A stretch of DNA of 64,000 nucleotides. Source: Chloroflexota bacterium. Its GTDB lineage: Bacteria; Chloroflexota; Dehalococcoidia; Tepidiformales; Tepidiformaceae. Positions within the stretch are counted from its first letter, which is position 1. Every line of letters starts with the position of its first letter. The stretch covers positions 248,001-312,000 of the forward strand of contig JAPPAK010000001.1 in assembly GCA_026705605.1 (NCBI GenBank), in the 5' to 3' direction. Below the pieces are notes generated by a model, which worked only from the letters and a program-made list of their open reading frames with translations, did not search any database and was not told the DNA's origin. The translations under genes and the position numbers were made by a program. Shown here piece after piece: positions 52,796 through 61,253 of the stretch.

Positions 52796-55179
52796 CCATC
52801 GCAGACGGCCCCGCTCTTCCCAAGCTCATCGGCGAGCGCGTCAAGCGCCGCGAGGACCCGCGCCTCATCCAGGGCCAGGCCACCTACGTCGATGACATCA
52901 AGCTGCCCGGCATGCTGCATCTGGCCTTCAAGCGCAGCGACATCGCCCACGGCGTCATCCGCAGCATCGATACGAGCGCCGCTGCCGCCATGGAGGGCGT
53001 CGAACTCGTCATTACTGGTGCGGAGCTGGCCGAGCACCTTGGCCCGATGCCCATCGGCACGCCCTTCCCCGCGCCCGACCACTTCTCGGTGGCGACCGAC
53101 AAGGTGCGCTACGTCGGCGAGCCCGTGGCCGTCGTCGTCGCCGAGGACCGCTATATCGCGCGCGACGCCGCCGATGCCATCGAGGTCGAGTACGACGAGC
53201 TTCCCGCCGTCGTCGATCCCGAGGCGGCGATGGAAGCGGACTCCGCCACCCTGCACGAGGGGTTTGAGCGCAACATCGCCGTCGAGAGCTACTGGGGCGG
53301 CACGGGCGTCAATCCCGAGACCGCCCAGCCCGAGGATGATAGCGCCGTCGATGCGGCCTTCGCCGAGGCGGACGTGGTGGTCTCGCAGCGCATGCTGAAC
53401 CAGCGCCTCGCCCCGAATGCGATGGAGCCTCGCGGCGTGGTCGCGCAGTACGAGCCCGGCCGCGAATACCTGACCGTCTGGAGCGCGACCCAGAACCCGC
53501 ACATCCTGCGCACCCTCGTGGCGGCGATGATGGGTCTGGGCGAGCACCAGGTCCGCGCCGTTGCCCCCGAGGTGGGTGGCGGCTTCGGCTGCAAGATCAA
53601 CATCTACGGCGAGGAGTACGTGGCCGCCGCCCTCTCGCGGCTGGTCAAGGCGCCGGTCAAGTGGATCGAGGACCGCACCGAGGCGTTCCTCACCACCACC
53701 CACGGACGCGACCTTCTCGGCTACATCGACCTCGCCGCCAAGAGCGACGGCACCATCACGGGCCTAAAGGCTCGCATCATCGCCGATATCGGCGCCTACG
53801 AAGTGCTGCTGACCGCGATGATCCCGACCCTCACCGGACTGATGATGAACGGCGTCTACCGCCTCCCAGTCGTCAGGCACGAGCTGACCGAGGTCTTCAC
53901 CAACAAGACGCCGACCGACGCCTATCGCGGCGCCGGCCGGCCCGAGGGTCTCTACTTCCTCGAGCGAGCGGTCGACATGGTCGCCCGCGAGCTCGACATG
54001 GACCCCGCCGAGATCCGGCGCAAGAACTTCGTCCCGGCCGACGAGTTCCCCTTCGCTACGCAGAGCGGGCTCGTCTACGACTCCGGCAACTACGAGCCCT
54101 GCCTCGACAAGGCGCTGGAGGTGGCCGACTGGCAGGGGCTGCTCGCTGAGCGCGATGCCGCCCGTGCCGAGGGCCGCATCGTCGGCGTGGGCCTCTCCTT
54201 CTACGTTGAGGTCTGCGGCCTCGGTCCCTCCGCGGTCGTCCCCACGGGTGGCTGGGAGCACTCCGGCGTCACCGTCGAGCGCGGCGGCAAGGTGACCGCC
54301 ACGACCGGCGCCTCGCCCCACGGCCAGGGCAACGAGACGACCTTCGCCCAGATGCTCGCCGACCACTTCTCCATCCCCCTGGAGGACATCACCATCCTCC
54401 ACGGCGATACGGGGGTCGTGAAGCAGGGCATCGGCACCTTCGGCAGCCGCTCGCAGGCCGTCGGCGGCGCCGCTCTCATCTCCGCCGCCGGCAAGGCGGG
54501 CGACAAGATGAAGCAGTTCGCCGCGGCGCTCATGACCGACCAGGAGGTCAGCCCCGAGGACCTTGTCTTCGAGGACGGACGCATCCAGGTCGAAGGAGCG
54601 CCGGAGGTCAGCAAGACCTTTGCCGAGGTTGCCGACTACGCCTACGTGCCGGTACCGCTCCCGCCGGGAATGGAGCCGGGCGTCTCCGAGGAGGCGTTCT
54701 TCGAGCCGGAGAACAACACCTACCCGTTCGGCTGTCACATCTCGATGGTCGAGGTGGACCGCGACACCGGCGAGACGAAGCTCCTCAAGCTCATCGCCGT
54801 CGATGACTGTGGCAACGTCATCAACCCCCTCATCGTCGATGGCCAGGTGCACGGCGGGCTCGCCCAGGGCATCGGCCAGGCGATGTTTGAGGAGGTCGTT
54901 TACGACGAGGACGGCCAGCCGGTCACCGCGAGCTTCATGGACTACGTCATGCCGCGCGCGGCCGATTTGCCGGTCTTCGAGCTCGACCGCACGGTCACGC
55001 CGACACCCATCAACCCGCTCGGCGCCAAGGGCGTGGGCGAAGCCGGCACCATCGGCTCCACGCCCTGCGTCGTCAACGCCGCCGTGGATGCGCTCGCGCC
55101 GTTCGGCGTGACGCACATCGAGATGCCTCTCCGCCCCGAACGGATGTGGCGCCTCATCAACGAAGGGGGCCAGTCGTGA
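52792..55179 (+). CDS. Molybdenum hydroxylase large subunit, form II CoxL-like
   Basis: From ATG 52792 the protein is 795 residues, normal for the xanthine dehydrogenase/CO dehydrogenase large subunit. The active-site loop reads AYRGAGR (377-383), the form II signature; form I CO dehydrogenase has AYRCSFR with the copper-binding cysteine. The base-catalytic glutamate is E750 in GVGEAGT. Other family segments are [29 protein letters not shown] and [11 protein letters not shown]. It therefore is probably a molybdenum hydroxylase of some aromatic or heterocyclic substrate or aldehyde rather than a true CO oxidiser. It overlaps the small-subunit and FAD-subunit genes. Confidence 0.95.
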   Translation: MTIADGPALPKLIGERVKRREDPRLIQGQATYVDDIKLPGMLHLAFKRSDIAHGVIRSIDTSAAAAMEGVELVITGAELAEHLGPMPIGTPFPAPDHFSVATDKVRYVGEPVAVVVAEDRYIARDAADAIEVEYDELPAVVDPEAAMEADSATLHEGFERNIAVESYWGGTGVNPETAQPEDDSAVDAAFAEADVVVSQRMLNQRLAPNAMEPRGVVAQYEPGREYLTVWSATQNPHILRTLVAAMMGLGEHQVRAVAPEVGGGFGCKINIYGEEYVAAALSRLVKAPVKWIEDRTEAFLTTTHGRDLLGYIDLAAKSDGTITGLKARIIADIGAYEVLLTAMIPTLTGLMMNGVYRLPVVRHELTEVFTNKTPTDAYRGAGRPEGLYFLERAVDMVARELDMDPAEIRRKNFVPADEFPFATQSGLVYDSGNYEPCLDKALEVADWQGLLAERDAARAEGRIVGVGLSFYVEVCGLGPSAVVPTGGWEHSGVTVERGGKVTATTGASPHGQGNETTFAQMLADHFSIPLEDITILHGDTGVVKQGIGTFGSRSQAVGGAALISAAGKAGDKMKQFAAALMTDQEVSPEDLVFEDGRIQVEGAPEVSKTFAEVADYAYVPVPLPPGMEPGVSEEAFFEPENNTYPFGCHISMVEVDRDTGETKLLKLIAVDDCGNVINPLIVDGQVHGGLAQGIGQAMFEEVVYDEDGQPVTASFMDYVMPRAADLPVFELDRTVTPTPINPLGAKGVGEAGTIGSTPCVVNAAVDALAPFGVTHIEMPLRPERMWRLINEGGQS

Positions 55180-56027
55180 TTCCCACCGCGTTCGAATATC
55201 GACGAGCGGGGAGCGTCGCCGAGGCGCTGTCCCTCCTGCAGGAAGGCGGCCCCGAGGCCAAGCTCCTCGCCGGCGGCCACAGCCTCATCCCCATGATGAA
55301 GCAGCGCCTGGCTGAGCCCGGCCTGCTCATCGACATCGGCGGCCTCGACGAGCTGCGCGGCATCCAGGAGGACGGCGGCGAGATCGCCATCGGCGCGGCC
55401 ATGACCCACGCCGAGATCGCTGCTTCCGACCTCCTCCGCGCCCAGGCCCCCATCGTGGCCGAGACCGCCGCCAACATTGGCGATGCCCAGGTCCGCAATC
55501 GCGGCACCATCGGCGGCAGCCTCGCCCACGCCGACCCCGGCGCCGACCTGCCCGCCGTCATGGTCGCCCTCGACGCGACGATCGCGCTTCTCGGCCCGAA
55601 CGGTGAGCGCAAGGTGCAGGCCGAGGACTTCTTCCAGGACATCCTCACCGTCGACCTCGCCGAGGACGAGATCGTGACGGGCGTCTGCTTCCAGGCGTGC
55701 CGTAGTGCGGCCTACGCCAAGCTTGAGCAGCGCGCCTCCAAGTTCGCGCTCGTCGGCGTGGCCGCGGCCCTCTCGCTCGATGGAGGCACGTGCTCGTCGG
55801 CGCGCGTTGCCGTCACTGGCGCGTCGAGCCACGCCCAGCGCCTCTCCGGCGTCGAGGGCGCCCTCGCGGGCGCGTCGCTGCCCGACGGGGCGGCGTCCGC
55901 CGCCTCGGGCGCGGGCGACGCGCTCGACTTCGTCAACGAGGACCTGCACGGCAGTGAGGAGTACCGACGCGCAATGACCGCCGTGTTCGCACGGCGCGCG
56001 ATCGAGGCGGCAGCCGGGAGGAGCTAG
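55176..56027 (+). CDS. Molybdenum hydroxylase FAD-binding subunit (CoxM-like)
   Basis: From GTG 55176, overlapping the large-subunit stop, the protein is 283 residues. The FAD-binding motifs KLLAGGHSLIPMMKQRLA and RNRGTIGGSLAHADPGADLP are intact, followed by the C-terminal CO_deh_flav_C domain (YAKLEQRASKFALVGVAAAL). It accepts electrons from the [2Fe-2S] subunit and passes them to an outside acceptor. The genes for molybdopterin cytosine dinucleotide insertion (coxDEF-type) are not in the window. Its stop overlaps the convergent NTF2-like gene by four bases. Confidence 0.94.
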   Translation: MIPTAFEYRRAGSVAEALSLLQEGGPEAKLLAGGHSLIPMMKQRLAEPGLLIDIGGLDELRGIQEDGGEIAIGAAMTHAEIAASDLLRAQAPIVAETAANIGDAQVRNRGTIGGSLAHADPGADLPAVMVALDATIALLGPNGERKVQAEDFFQDILTVDLAEDEIVTGVCFQACRSAAYAKLEQRASKFALVGVAAALSLDGGTCSSARVAVTGASSHAQRLSGVEGALAGASLPDGAASAASGAGDALDFVNEDLHGSEEYRRAMTAVFARRAIEAAAGRS

Positions 56028-56587
56028 CGGTTGGAGGCGTCGAAGGGGCGTCCTTCGATGTGGGTGTAGCGAAGCGAACGGCGGCGAATGCGCCAGCCGA
56101 CCGCTTCGCGCACGCACTCGTCCTCGTAGGTGCCGTAGATGACCGTGTTCGTGCCCGCCACGAGCGTAGGCGTCTTGTCGGTCGTGTCCGGGGGCACTTC
56201 CTCGCCCTCGATGGGCAGGGTGTGGGTGGCCTGCAGGTAGCTGCGGAGCCGCGCCTTGCCCCCGAGACGCACCCCGTCCCGCTCGACCGGAGCCTCGTCG
56301 ATGAGCACCAGCGGGGGCGCGATGAAGTGCTGCGTGCCCCCGAACGAACCAAGCGCTCGCGCGCAGAACTCCGCCCAGCCGTCCGCCCCGTGGACGTTGA
56401 CCGGGTCGGCGCTGAGGTCCTCGAAGATGAAGTCCTGGGCGAAGGCCGTGCGCAGGATTCCCTGGCCCCGTTCGTAGAGGGCGTCGTCGTCCCGGTTGCG
56501 GGCGCGACCGAGCATGTCGAGCGCGTGCCCGTAGCGGATGGGGAGCTGCATCAGCTCGACGTAGTCGGAGGTCTCGTTCGCGTCCAT
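56024..56587 (-). CDS. SnoaL/NTF2-like domain protein (187 aa)
   Basis: This 187-residue protein has the cone-shaped NTF2-like fold pattern of SnoaL proteins: a helical start (YVELMQLPIRYGHALDMLGR), the strand FAQDFIFEDLSADPVNVHGA, a QHFIAPPLVLID strand and the C-terminal REAVGWRIRRRSLRYTHIEG. Such proteins act as cyclases, isomerases or dehydratases, or as small subunits of oxygenases. There is no clear catalytic diad to choose between these. TAGAAT lies exactly six bases before its ATG, and the whole 26-base start region is identical to that of the DinB gene starting at 57145. Confidence 0.8.
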   Translation of the reverse strand: MDANETSDYVELMQLPIRYGHALDMLGRARNRDDDALYERGQGILRTAFAQDFIFEDLSADPVNVHGADGWAEFCARALGSFGGTQHFIAPPLVLIDEAPVERDGVRLGGKARLRSYLQATHTLPIEGEEVPPDTTDKTPTLVAGTNTVIYGTYEDECVREAVGWRIRRRSLRYTHIEGRPFDASNR

Positions 56588-56605
56588 GGCCGGATTCTAG
56601 AGGAG
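56580..56605 (-). promoter_or_regulatory. Leaderless promoter/start region, copy 1 of an identical 26-base pair
   Basis: On the minus strand TAGAAT (56594-56599) is followed by six bases and the ATG of the NTF2-like gene. The surrounding 26 bases are identical to 57138-57163, which holds the start of a DinB gene, although the two proteins are unrelated. No Shine-Dalgarno is present. Confidence 0.65.
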
Positions 56606-56638
56606 AGCGCGGTGCCTCCGCGCGGCGAATAGGCGGAC

Positions 56639-57145
56639 TCAGGGGGAGCGGTGGAACGGGAGGTCGATCTCCCGCATGTCGAGGAACTCCATGTAGTCGA
56701 GCTGGCCCGGTGAGTACCCGAGCCGGGTCAGTAGCTCGGCGGCCTCCGCGCGGTGCTGGGCGCTGTGCATGAGGACATGGGTGATGCCGGCCGCCAGTGT
56801 CCCGCGGTCGCGAGGACCGGGATCGCGCTCGATCGCACGGCCTAGGTCGGCGGGTTCCAGGTCCGCGAGGAACGCGCGCACCTCGGCCTGCAGCGCCATC
56901 CAGCCCCTGGCCACGCCCGCGACGCTGTCGGGCCGGAAACGGACGTGCTCCTCGCGTCTCTGAAAGCGCCTGAGCCAGCGGCCCTCGGCCGACACGATGT
57001 GCGCGAGCGTGTCGCGCAGACTGAGGCCGTCGGGACGGCTTGGCTCGGCGGCGAGCTCGGGCGGCACTTCCCGCGCCCGGCCAAGGAGGCGGTCCATCGA
57101 CCAGGCGTGGTGGTCGTAGAGCTCGCGCAGGCCGACGGCGTCCAT
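56639..57145 (-). CDS. DinB-family protein (168 aa), tandem paralogue 1
   Basis: The start LRELYDHHAWSMDRLLGRAR is the typical DinB first helix, and the metal ligands are the helix-1 histidines (HHAW), a histidine in TLAHIVSAEGRWL and the HSAQHRAEAAELL pair. The 168-residue length is normal. It is closely similar to the next gene (57181) over its whole length, so the two arose by tandem duplication. The ATG at 57145 has TAGAAT six bases upstream and no Shine-Dalgarno, within a 26-base block identical to the start of the NTF2-like gene. Confidence 0.88.
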   Translation of the reverse strand: MDAVGLRELYDHHAWSMDRLLGRAREVPPELAAEPSRPDGLSLRDTLAHIVSAEGRWLRRFQRREEHVRFRPDSVAGVARGWMALQAEVRAFLADLEPADLGRAIERDPGPRDRGTLAAGITHVLMHSAQHRAEAAELLTRLGYSPGQLDYMEFLDMREIDLPFHRSP

Positions 57146-57163
57146 GGCCGGATTCTAGAGGAG
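57138..57163 (-). promoter_or_regulatory. Leaderless promoter/start region, copy 2 of an identical 26-base pair
   Basis: Identical over 26 bases to 56580-56605. TAGAAT at 57152-57157 lies six bases before the DinB ATG at 57145. The identity covers the first codon or two, the leader-less spacer and the -10 box, then ends. Confidence 0.65.
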
Positions 57164-57180
57164 GGGCCGCCCGGCCAGAC

Positions 57181-57684
57181 CTAGCGGATTCGTAAGAGCG
57201 CTTCCCGGTGTTCAAGGAAGTCGATGTAGTCGAGCTCGCCCGGTGAGCGCCCGCAATCGGATAAGAGCACGGCCGCCTCGGCTCGGTGCTGGGCCGCGTG
57301 CAGGAGCACGTGCATGATCCCCGCTGCCAGCGTCTCCCGGCCCCCGCCGATCGGTTGGCGCAGCTCCAGCATTCGCCCCAGCTCGTCCTCTTCAACGTCC
57401 GCCAGGAAGGCTCGGGTCTCTGCCTGGAGAGCCATCCAGTGGTCCGAGACTTCGGCGATGCTTTCCGGCCAGTCGAAGTGCGGGCGTTCCTTCCCTTGCC
57501 AGTTGGCAAGCCAGTAGCGCTCCGCCGTGATGATGTGCGTGAGCGTGTCCTCGAGGCTGGCAACGCCCTTCCAGGGCATCGCCTCCGCCTCCTCCTGCGT
57601 GACCTCGGAGGCGTGCGACAGCAGCGCTCCCATCGACCACGCGTGATGGTCGTACAGTTCGCGAAGGCCCCTCGGCGTAACCAC
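57181..57684 (-). CDS. DinB-family protein (167 aa), tandem paralogue 2
   Basis: From GTG 57684 the protein begins VVTPRGLRELYDHHAWSMGA and is 167 residues. It shares the same metal-site histidines as its neighbour at 56639 (DHHAW, THIITAERYW, HAAQHRAEAAVLL) and the same C-terminal GELDYIDFLEHRE-type ending. Fold and probable chemistry are as for the other DinB proteins in this window; no substrate can be named. TAGAAT lies seven bases before the start, again without a Shine-Dalgarno. The longer open frame to 57846 would run over the promoter region of the divergent LLM gene and is rejected. Confidence 0.87.
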   Translation of the reverse strand: MVTPRGLRELYDHHAWSMGALLSHASEVTQEEAEAMPWKGVASLEDTLTHIITAERYWLANWQGKERPHFDWPESIAEVSDHWMALQAETRAFLADVEEDELGRMLELRQPIGGGRETLAAGIMHVLLHAAQHRAEAAVLLSDCGRSPGELDYIDFLEHREALLRIR

Positions 57685-57773
57685 GGGCGCGATTCTACTG
57701 CGCCGGCGCGGTGCCCGGCGCAGCGGGGGCAGGTATCCTGCGGCGACCTCGCCTGGTCGTGAAGGAGTGACGC

Positions 57774-58694
57774 ATGGCTTCCGGGAAGATTCCGTTCGGG
57801 TTCGCGCTGCCGCAGGTTTCCCCGACCGAACCGGTCGACATCGCACCCATCGGGCACGTCGCCCGCCGCGCCGAGGAGCTTGGCTTCCAGAGCCTCTGGA
57901 CGCTGGACCAGGTGCTCGGCGGGAGCCGCAACCTCGAGCCCGTCAGCCTGCTCTCGTACGTGGCCGCTCTCACCACCCGGGTACGGCTGGGAACGGCCGT
58001 CTTCGTGCTGCCCCAGCACAACCCCGTGCAGCTCGCGAAAGACCTGGCCACGCTCGACGTCCTCAGCGGCGGACGCGTCGACGCCGGCTTCGGCATCGGC
58101 AACGAGAATCCCCCGCACGACGCTGCCTTCGGCATCCCCTCGGGCCGCCGCGTCAAGCGCATGACCGAGTCCCTCGCCGTCATGCGCGCCCTCTGGTCGG
58201 AGCGCAGGGCGTCCTACGACGGCGAGTTCTTCCAGTTGAAGGACATCCGCATGGAACCGAAGCCGGTCCAGCAGCCGGGACCGCCCGTGTGGTTCGGGGG
58301 TCGCGTCGAGCCTGCCCTCCGCCGCGCCGTCCGTCTCGGCGACGCCTGGATGGGCCCCGGCTCATCGAGCATCGACGAGTTCCGCGAGCACGTCGCCATC
58401 CTCCGCCGCGCCCTCGACGAGCAGGACCGCGACCCGGCCACCTTCACCCTCTCGAAGCGCCTCTACCTCGCCATCGACGACAACCGCGACCGCGCCGAGG
58501 GCCGCCTGCGCGAGTGGTTCGCGCACGTCTACGGCAGCGCCGACCTCGCGAACGCCGTGGCGGTGTGGGGACCTGCCGCCTACATCAACGAACGTATCGC
58601 CGAGGTCATCGACATCGGCGCCGAGCACATGCTTCTCCACCCCGTCTTCGACTTCGACGAGCACCTCGACGCGCTGGCTCACTGGGCCAACTGA
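57774..58694 (+). CDS. LLM-class flavin-dependent oxidoreductase
   Basis: This 306-residue luciferase-like monooxygenase starts at ATG 57774 with an AAGGAG site. It has FGFALPQVSPTEPVDI, RAEELGFQSLWTLDQVLGG, VRLGTAVFVLPQHNPVQLAK, LSGGRVDAGFGIGNENPPHD and PPVWFGGRVEPALRRAVRLG. It probably binds F420 or FMN in a TIM barrel and acts on an unknown substrate. It is distantly related to the enzyme encoded at 50837 but not a recent duplicate. It faces the divergent DinB gene; TATCCT upstream is a -10 candidate. Confidence 0.93.
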   Translation: MASGKIPFGFALPQVSPTEPVDIAPIGHVARRAEELGFQSLWTLDQVLGGSRNLEPVSLLSYVAALTTRVRLGTAVFVLPQHNPVQLAKDLATLDVLSGGRVDAGFGIGNENPPHDAAFGIPSGRRVKRMTESLAVMRALWSERRASYDGEFFQLKDIRMEPKPVQQPGPPVWFGGRVEPALRRAVRLGDAWMGPGSSSIDEFREHVAILRRALDEQDRDPATFTLSKRLYLAIDDNRDRAEGRLREWFAHVYGSADLANAVAVWGPAAYINERIAEVIDIGAEHMLLHPVFDFDEHLDALAHWAN

Positions 58695-58718
58695 GGCGGG
58701 CGCTCCCGAGCGGGCGCG

Positions 58719-59210
58719 TCAGGCCCGGTTCACTTCCGTCGTGACCACTGCGGCGCCTTCGAGCGCGTTGTAGCGCACGACCCGGCGCCCCGACTCCACG
58801 GGACCCGCGTCGTCGTCCAGCTCGACAACGAACCAGTGCCCCGCCGCCGGTGGCGCGGCCGGTTGCTCCGAGGCCCGGATCAGGTGGACGTGGAGGAACG
58901 GCGTCTCCTGGTAGGCGCCGAAGTTCACGACGATCAGGGCCGAGTCCCAGCCAGCGGACGCGATCCACCCCCGGACGTCCTCCTGGAGCCGCTGCGCCTC
59001 CGCCCGCGGCAGGTCGAGGATTCCGGCCGCGTACCGCGTGGGGACCAGCAGGTAGTGCTGGCCTCGCGGATGGAGCGGATGCCTGAACACCACCGAGTGC
59101 CGCAGCCGCTGGGCCGGGGTCAGCGGGAGGCGCGCCAGCCGCACGACAAGCCAGTGATAGAACCGTGCCGGAAGCAGGCTCCCGATGAGGCGTGTCATCG
59201 CCCACCCCAT
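58719..59210 (-). CDS. HIT-like domain protein (163 aa)
   Basis: The 163-residue protein has the HIT-fold segments HYLLVPTRYAAGILDL, LIVVNFGAYQETPFLHVHLI. The usual catalytic H-x-H-x-H triad is partly replaced: the motif reads PFLHVHLI, keeping two of three histidines with Phe at the first position, so nucleotidyl hydrolase or transferase activity is uncertain. A strongly basic and hydrophobic N-terminus (LLPARFYHWLVVRLARLPL) may contact the membrane. ATG 59210 is used here; ATG 59198, with GGGGTGGG in front, is an alternative start four codons in. Confidence 0.65.
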   Translation of the reverse strand: MGWAMTRLIGSLLPARFYHWLVVRLARLPLTPAQRLRHSVVFRHPLHPRGQHYLLVPTRYAAGILDLPRAEAQRLQEDVRGWIASAGWDSALIVVNFGAYQETPFLHVHLIRASEQPAAPPAAGHWFVVELDDDAGPVESGRRVVRYNALEGAAVVTTEVNRA

Positions 59211-59297
59211 CTAACTTCTGACGTCATGACCATGGCCTCCTGCGCCCCGCCCCATCGCACCTGCGATGGTAGGATTGCCCCGCCGCCGGAGGGGCCT

Positions 59298-59855
59298 ATG
59301 CAGCGCGATCGCGCCTGGGAAATTCTCGCCGAATTCGCGCAGGAAGAGCGCACCCGCAGGCACGGCATCTCCGTCGAGGCCGTCATGCAGGCCTACGCCC
59401 GCAAGCTCGGCCAGGACGAGGAGAAGTGGGGCATCGTCGGCCTCCTTCACGACTTCGACTGGGAGATTCACCCCACCGAGGAGCTCCACCCCAAGGAGGG
59501 CTCGAAGCTCCTCGAAGCGCGCGGCGTTCCCGAGGACATCCGCTACTCGATCCTCTGTCATGCCCCCTTCCTCGGCCTCGACTACACCCAGGATATGGAC
59601 CGCGCCATCTACGCCGCCGACGAGATGGCCGGCTTCGTCATCGCCTGCACGCTCGTCCGCCCCGATAAGTCCCTCTCCACGCTCAAGGCCTCCTCGGTCA
59701 AGAAGAAGATGAAGGACAAGGCCTTCGCTCGCAGCGTCAGCCGCGACGACCTGCGAAACGGCGCCGCCGACTTCGGCGTCGAGCTCGACGAGCACATCCT
59801 CTTCGTTGCCGATGCGCTCAGGCCCGTAGCCGAACAGCTGGGCGTAAATCCATGA
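59298..59855 (+). CDS. HD-domain hydrolase (185 aa)
   Basis: From ATG 59298, with GGAGGGG upstream, the 185-residue protein has the HD-domain pattern of small bacterial phosphohydrolases: RRHGISVEAVMQAYARKL, the HD pair in GIVGLLHDFDWEIHP, a later LCHAPFLGLDYTQDMDRAIY, and the C-terminal SSVKKKMKDKAFARSVSRDD. This subfamily (often annotated only as hydrolase or HDIG protein) lies next to metabolism genes in many phyla. It overlaps glpX by four bases, so it is translationally coupled to fructose bisphosphatase. TAGGAT at about 59269 is a -10 candidate. Confidence 0.87.
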   Translation: MQRDRAWEILAEFAQEERTRRHGISVEAVMQAYARKLGQDEEKWGIVGLLHDFDWEIHPTEELHPKEGSKLLEARGVPEDIRYSILCHAPFLGLDYTQDMDRAIYAADEMAGFVIACTLVRPDKSLSTLKASSVKKKMKDKAFARSVSRDDLRNGAADFGVELDEHILFVADALRPVAEQLGVNP

Positions 59856-60832
59856 ACGACATCTCTCCCGACCGCAATATCTCCATGGAGCTCGCTCGCG
59901 CCACGGAGGCCGCCGCCCTCGGCGCCGTCCCCTGGACCGGTCGTGGTGACAAGAACGGTGCCGACGGCGGCGCCGTCGATGCCATGCGCACCATGCTCAA
60001 CAGCATCGATATCGATGGCGTCGTCGTCATCGGCGAAGGCGAGAAGGACGAGGCGCCGATGCTGTTCAACGGCGAACAGGTCGGCACCGGCAGCGGCCCC
60101 CAGGTCGACATCGCCGTCGACCCCATCGACGGCACCACGCTCCTCTCCCTGGGCCGCGCCAACGCCGTCAGTGTCATCGCCGCCGCCCCCCGCGGCGCCA
60201 TGTACAACCCGCACGACATTTTCTACATGGAGAAGATCGTCGTCGGTCCCGAGGCGAAGGGGAAAATCGACCTCGCCGCCCCCGTCCGCTGGAACCTCGA
60301 GCAGGTGGCGAAGGCTCGCGGTATCCCCCTTACGGAGGTGACCGTCACCCTCCTCGACCGCCCCCGCAACGACGACATCGTCTCCGACATCCGCGACGCC
60401 GGCGCCCGCATCATCTCCATCACCGACGGCGACGTCGCCGGCGCCGTCATGGCCGGCATGGACGGCACCGGTGTCGACATGCTCCTCGGCATCGGCGGCT
60501 CCCCCGAGGGCGTCTCCGCCGCTTGCGCCATCAAGGCGCTCGATGGCGACATGCAGTGCCGCCTCTGGCCCCGCCACGACGACGACCGCGCCCTCGCCGC
60601 CGAACGCGGCCTCGACCTGAGCCAGGTTCTCTCCCTCGACGACCTCGTGAGCGGCGACGACTGCTTCTTCGCCCTCACCGGCATCACGACCGGCTACCTC
60701 CTGCGCGGCGTCGAGGTCACCCGGTCGGGCGCCCGCACGCATTCGCTCGTGATGCGCAGCCGTTCCCGCACGATCCGCACCATCGAGGCGGAGCACCACA
60801 CCCACAAGGTCGAACAGTTCCTCGCCATCTAG
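59852..60832 (+). CDS. glpX: Fructose-1,6-bisphosphatase class II
   Basis: This 326-residue enzyme dephosphorylates fructose 1,6-bisphosphate in gluconeogenesis. Family signatures are ALGAVPWTGRGDKNGADG, GVVVIGEGEKDEAPMLFNGE, DIAVDPIDGTTLLSLGR (metal ligands), GTGVDMLLGIGGSPEGVSAA, the GDMQCRLWPR segment and the C-terminal GVEVTRSGARTHSLVMRSRS. The length is normal. It is coupled to the upstream HD-domain gene by a four-base overlap, and a small NTF2-like gene follows after 22 bases. Confidence 0.97.
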   Translation: MNDISPDRNISMELARATEAAALGAVPWTGRGDKNGADGGAVDAMRTMLNSIDIDGVVVIGEGEKDEAPMLFNGEQVGTGSGPQVDIAVDPIDGTTLLSLGRANAVSVIAAAPRGAMYNPHDIFYMEKIVVGPEAKGKIDLAAPVRWNLEQVAKARGIPLTEVTVTLLDRPRNDDIVSDIRDAGARIISITDGDVAGAVMAGMDGTGVDMLLGIGGSPEGVSAACAIKALDGDMQCRLWPRHDDDRALAAERGLDLSQVLSLDDLVSGDDCFFALTGITTGYLLRGVEVTRSGARTHSLVMRSRSRTIRTIEAEHHTHKVEQFLAI

Positions 60833-60854
60833 GAACGTCGCCGGAGGCACAGCC

Positions 60855-61244
60855 ATGACTACCGAAGCCGAACTTGCCGCCTGGGTTCGCGAATACAGCG
60901 ACCACTTCGGGTTCTCGTACCACGCCAAGGACCCGACCATGATGCGCCCCTACTGCCACGTTCCCGCCCTCGGCATCGGTGGCGGTCAGGTGAACCTCAT
61001 CTCCACCGTCGAGGAGTCAGACGCGCGCTGGGCCGCCGCCCACGCCGGCCTCCCCGACGACTACGACCACAGCATCCTCCACACCGTCGAGGTCACCTTC
61101 ACCAGCCCGACCGCCGCCTACGTCACCGTCAACTGCGGGCGCTACAACAAGGCCGGCGAAGAGTACGTCAACTTCGACGCCTCCTACGTCGTCGCCCAGG
61201 TGGAAGAAGGCTGGCGCATCACCACCTGGATCGGCCACCGCTAG
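60855..61244 (+). CDS. Small NTF2/SnoaL-like protein (129 aa)
   Basis: This 129-residue protein has the alternating helix and strand pattern of the NTF2-like fold: a helical start (LAAWVREYSDHFGFSYHAKD), the strand QVNLISTVEESDARWAAAHA and the C-terminal strands YVNFDASYVVAQVEEGWRIT. A GGAGG site precedes the ATG. No catalytic residues can be assigned with confidence. It probably belongs to the glpX transcript. Function unknown. Confidence 0.7.
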   Translation: MTTEAELAAWVREYSDHFGFSYHAKDPTMMRPYCHVPALGIGGGQVNLISTVEESDARWAAAHAGLPDDYDHSILHTVEVTFTSPTAAYVTVNCGRYNKAGEEYVNFDASYVVAQVEEGWRITTWIGHR

Positions 61245-61253
61245 GGCGAGCGC

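Noticed and set aside
52792-55179. Aerobic CO dehydrogenase (form I CoxL)
   Set aside because: The active-site loop is AYRGAGR and lacks the copper-ligand cysteine of AYRCSFR.
54942-58118. Over 1000-codon minus-strand frame across coxM, the NTF2-like and DinB genes
   Set aside because: It is a stitched shadow of several real genes on both strands; its sequence switches character at each gene border.
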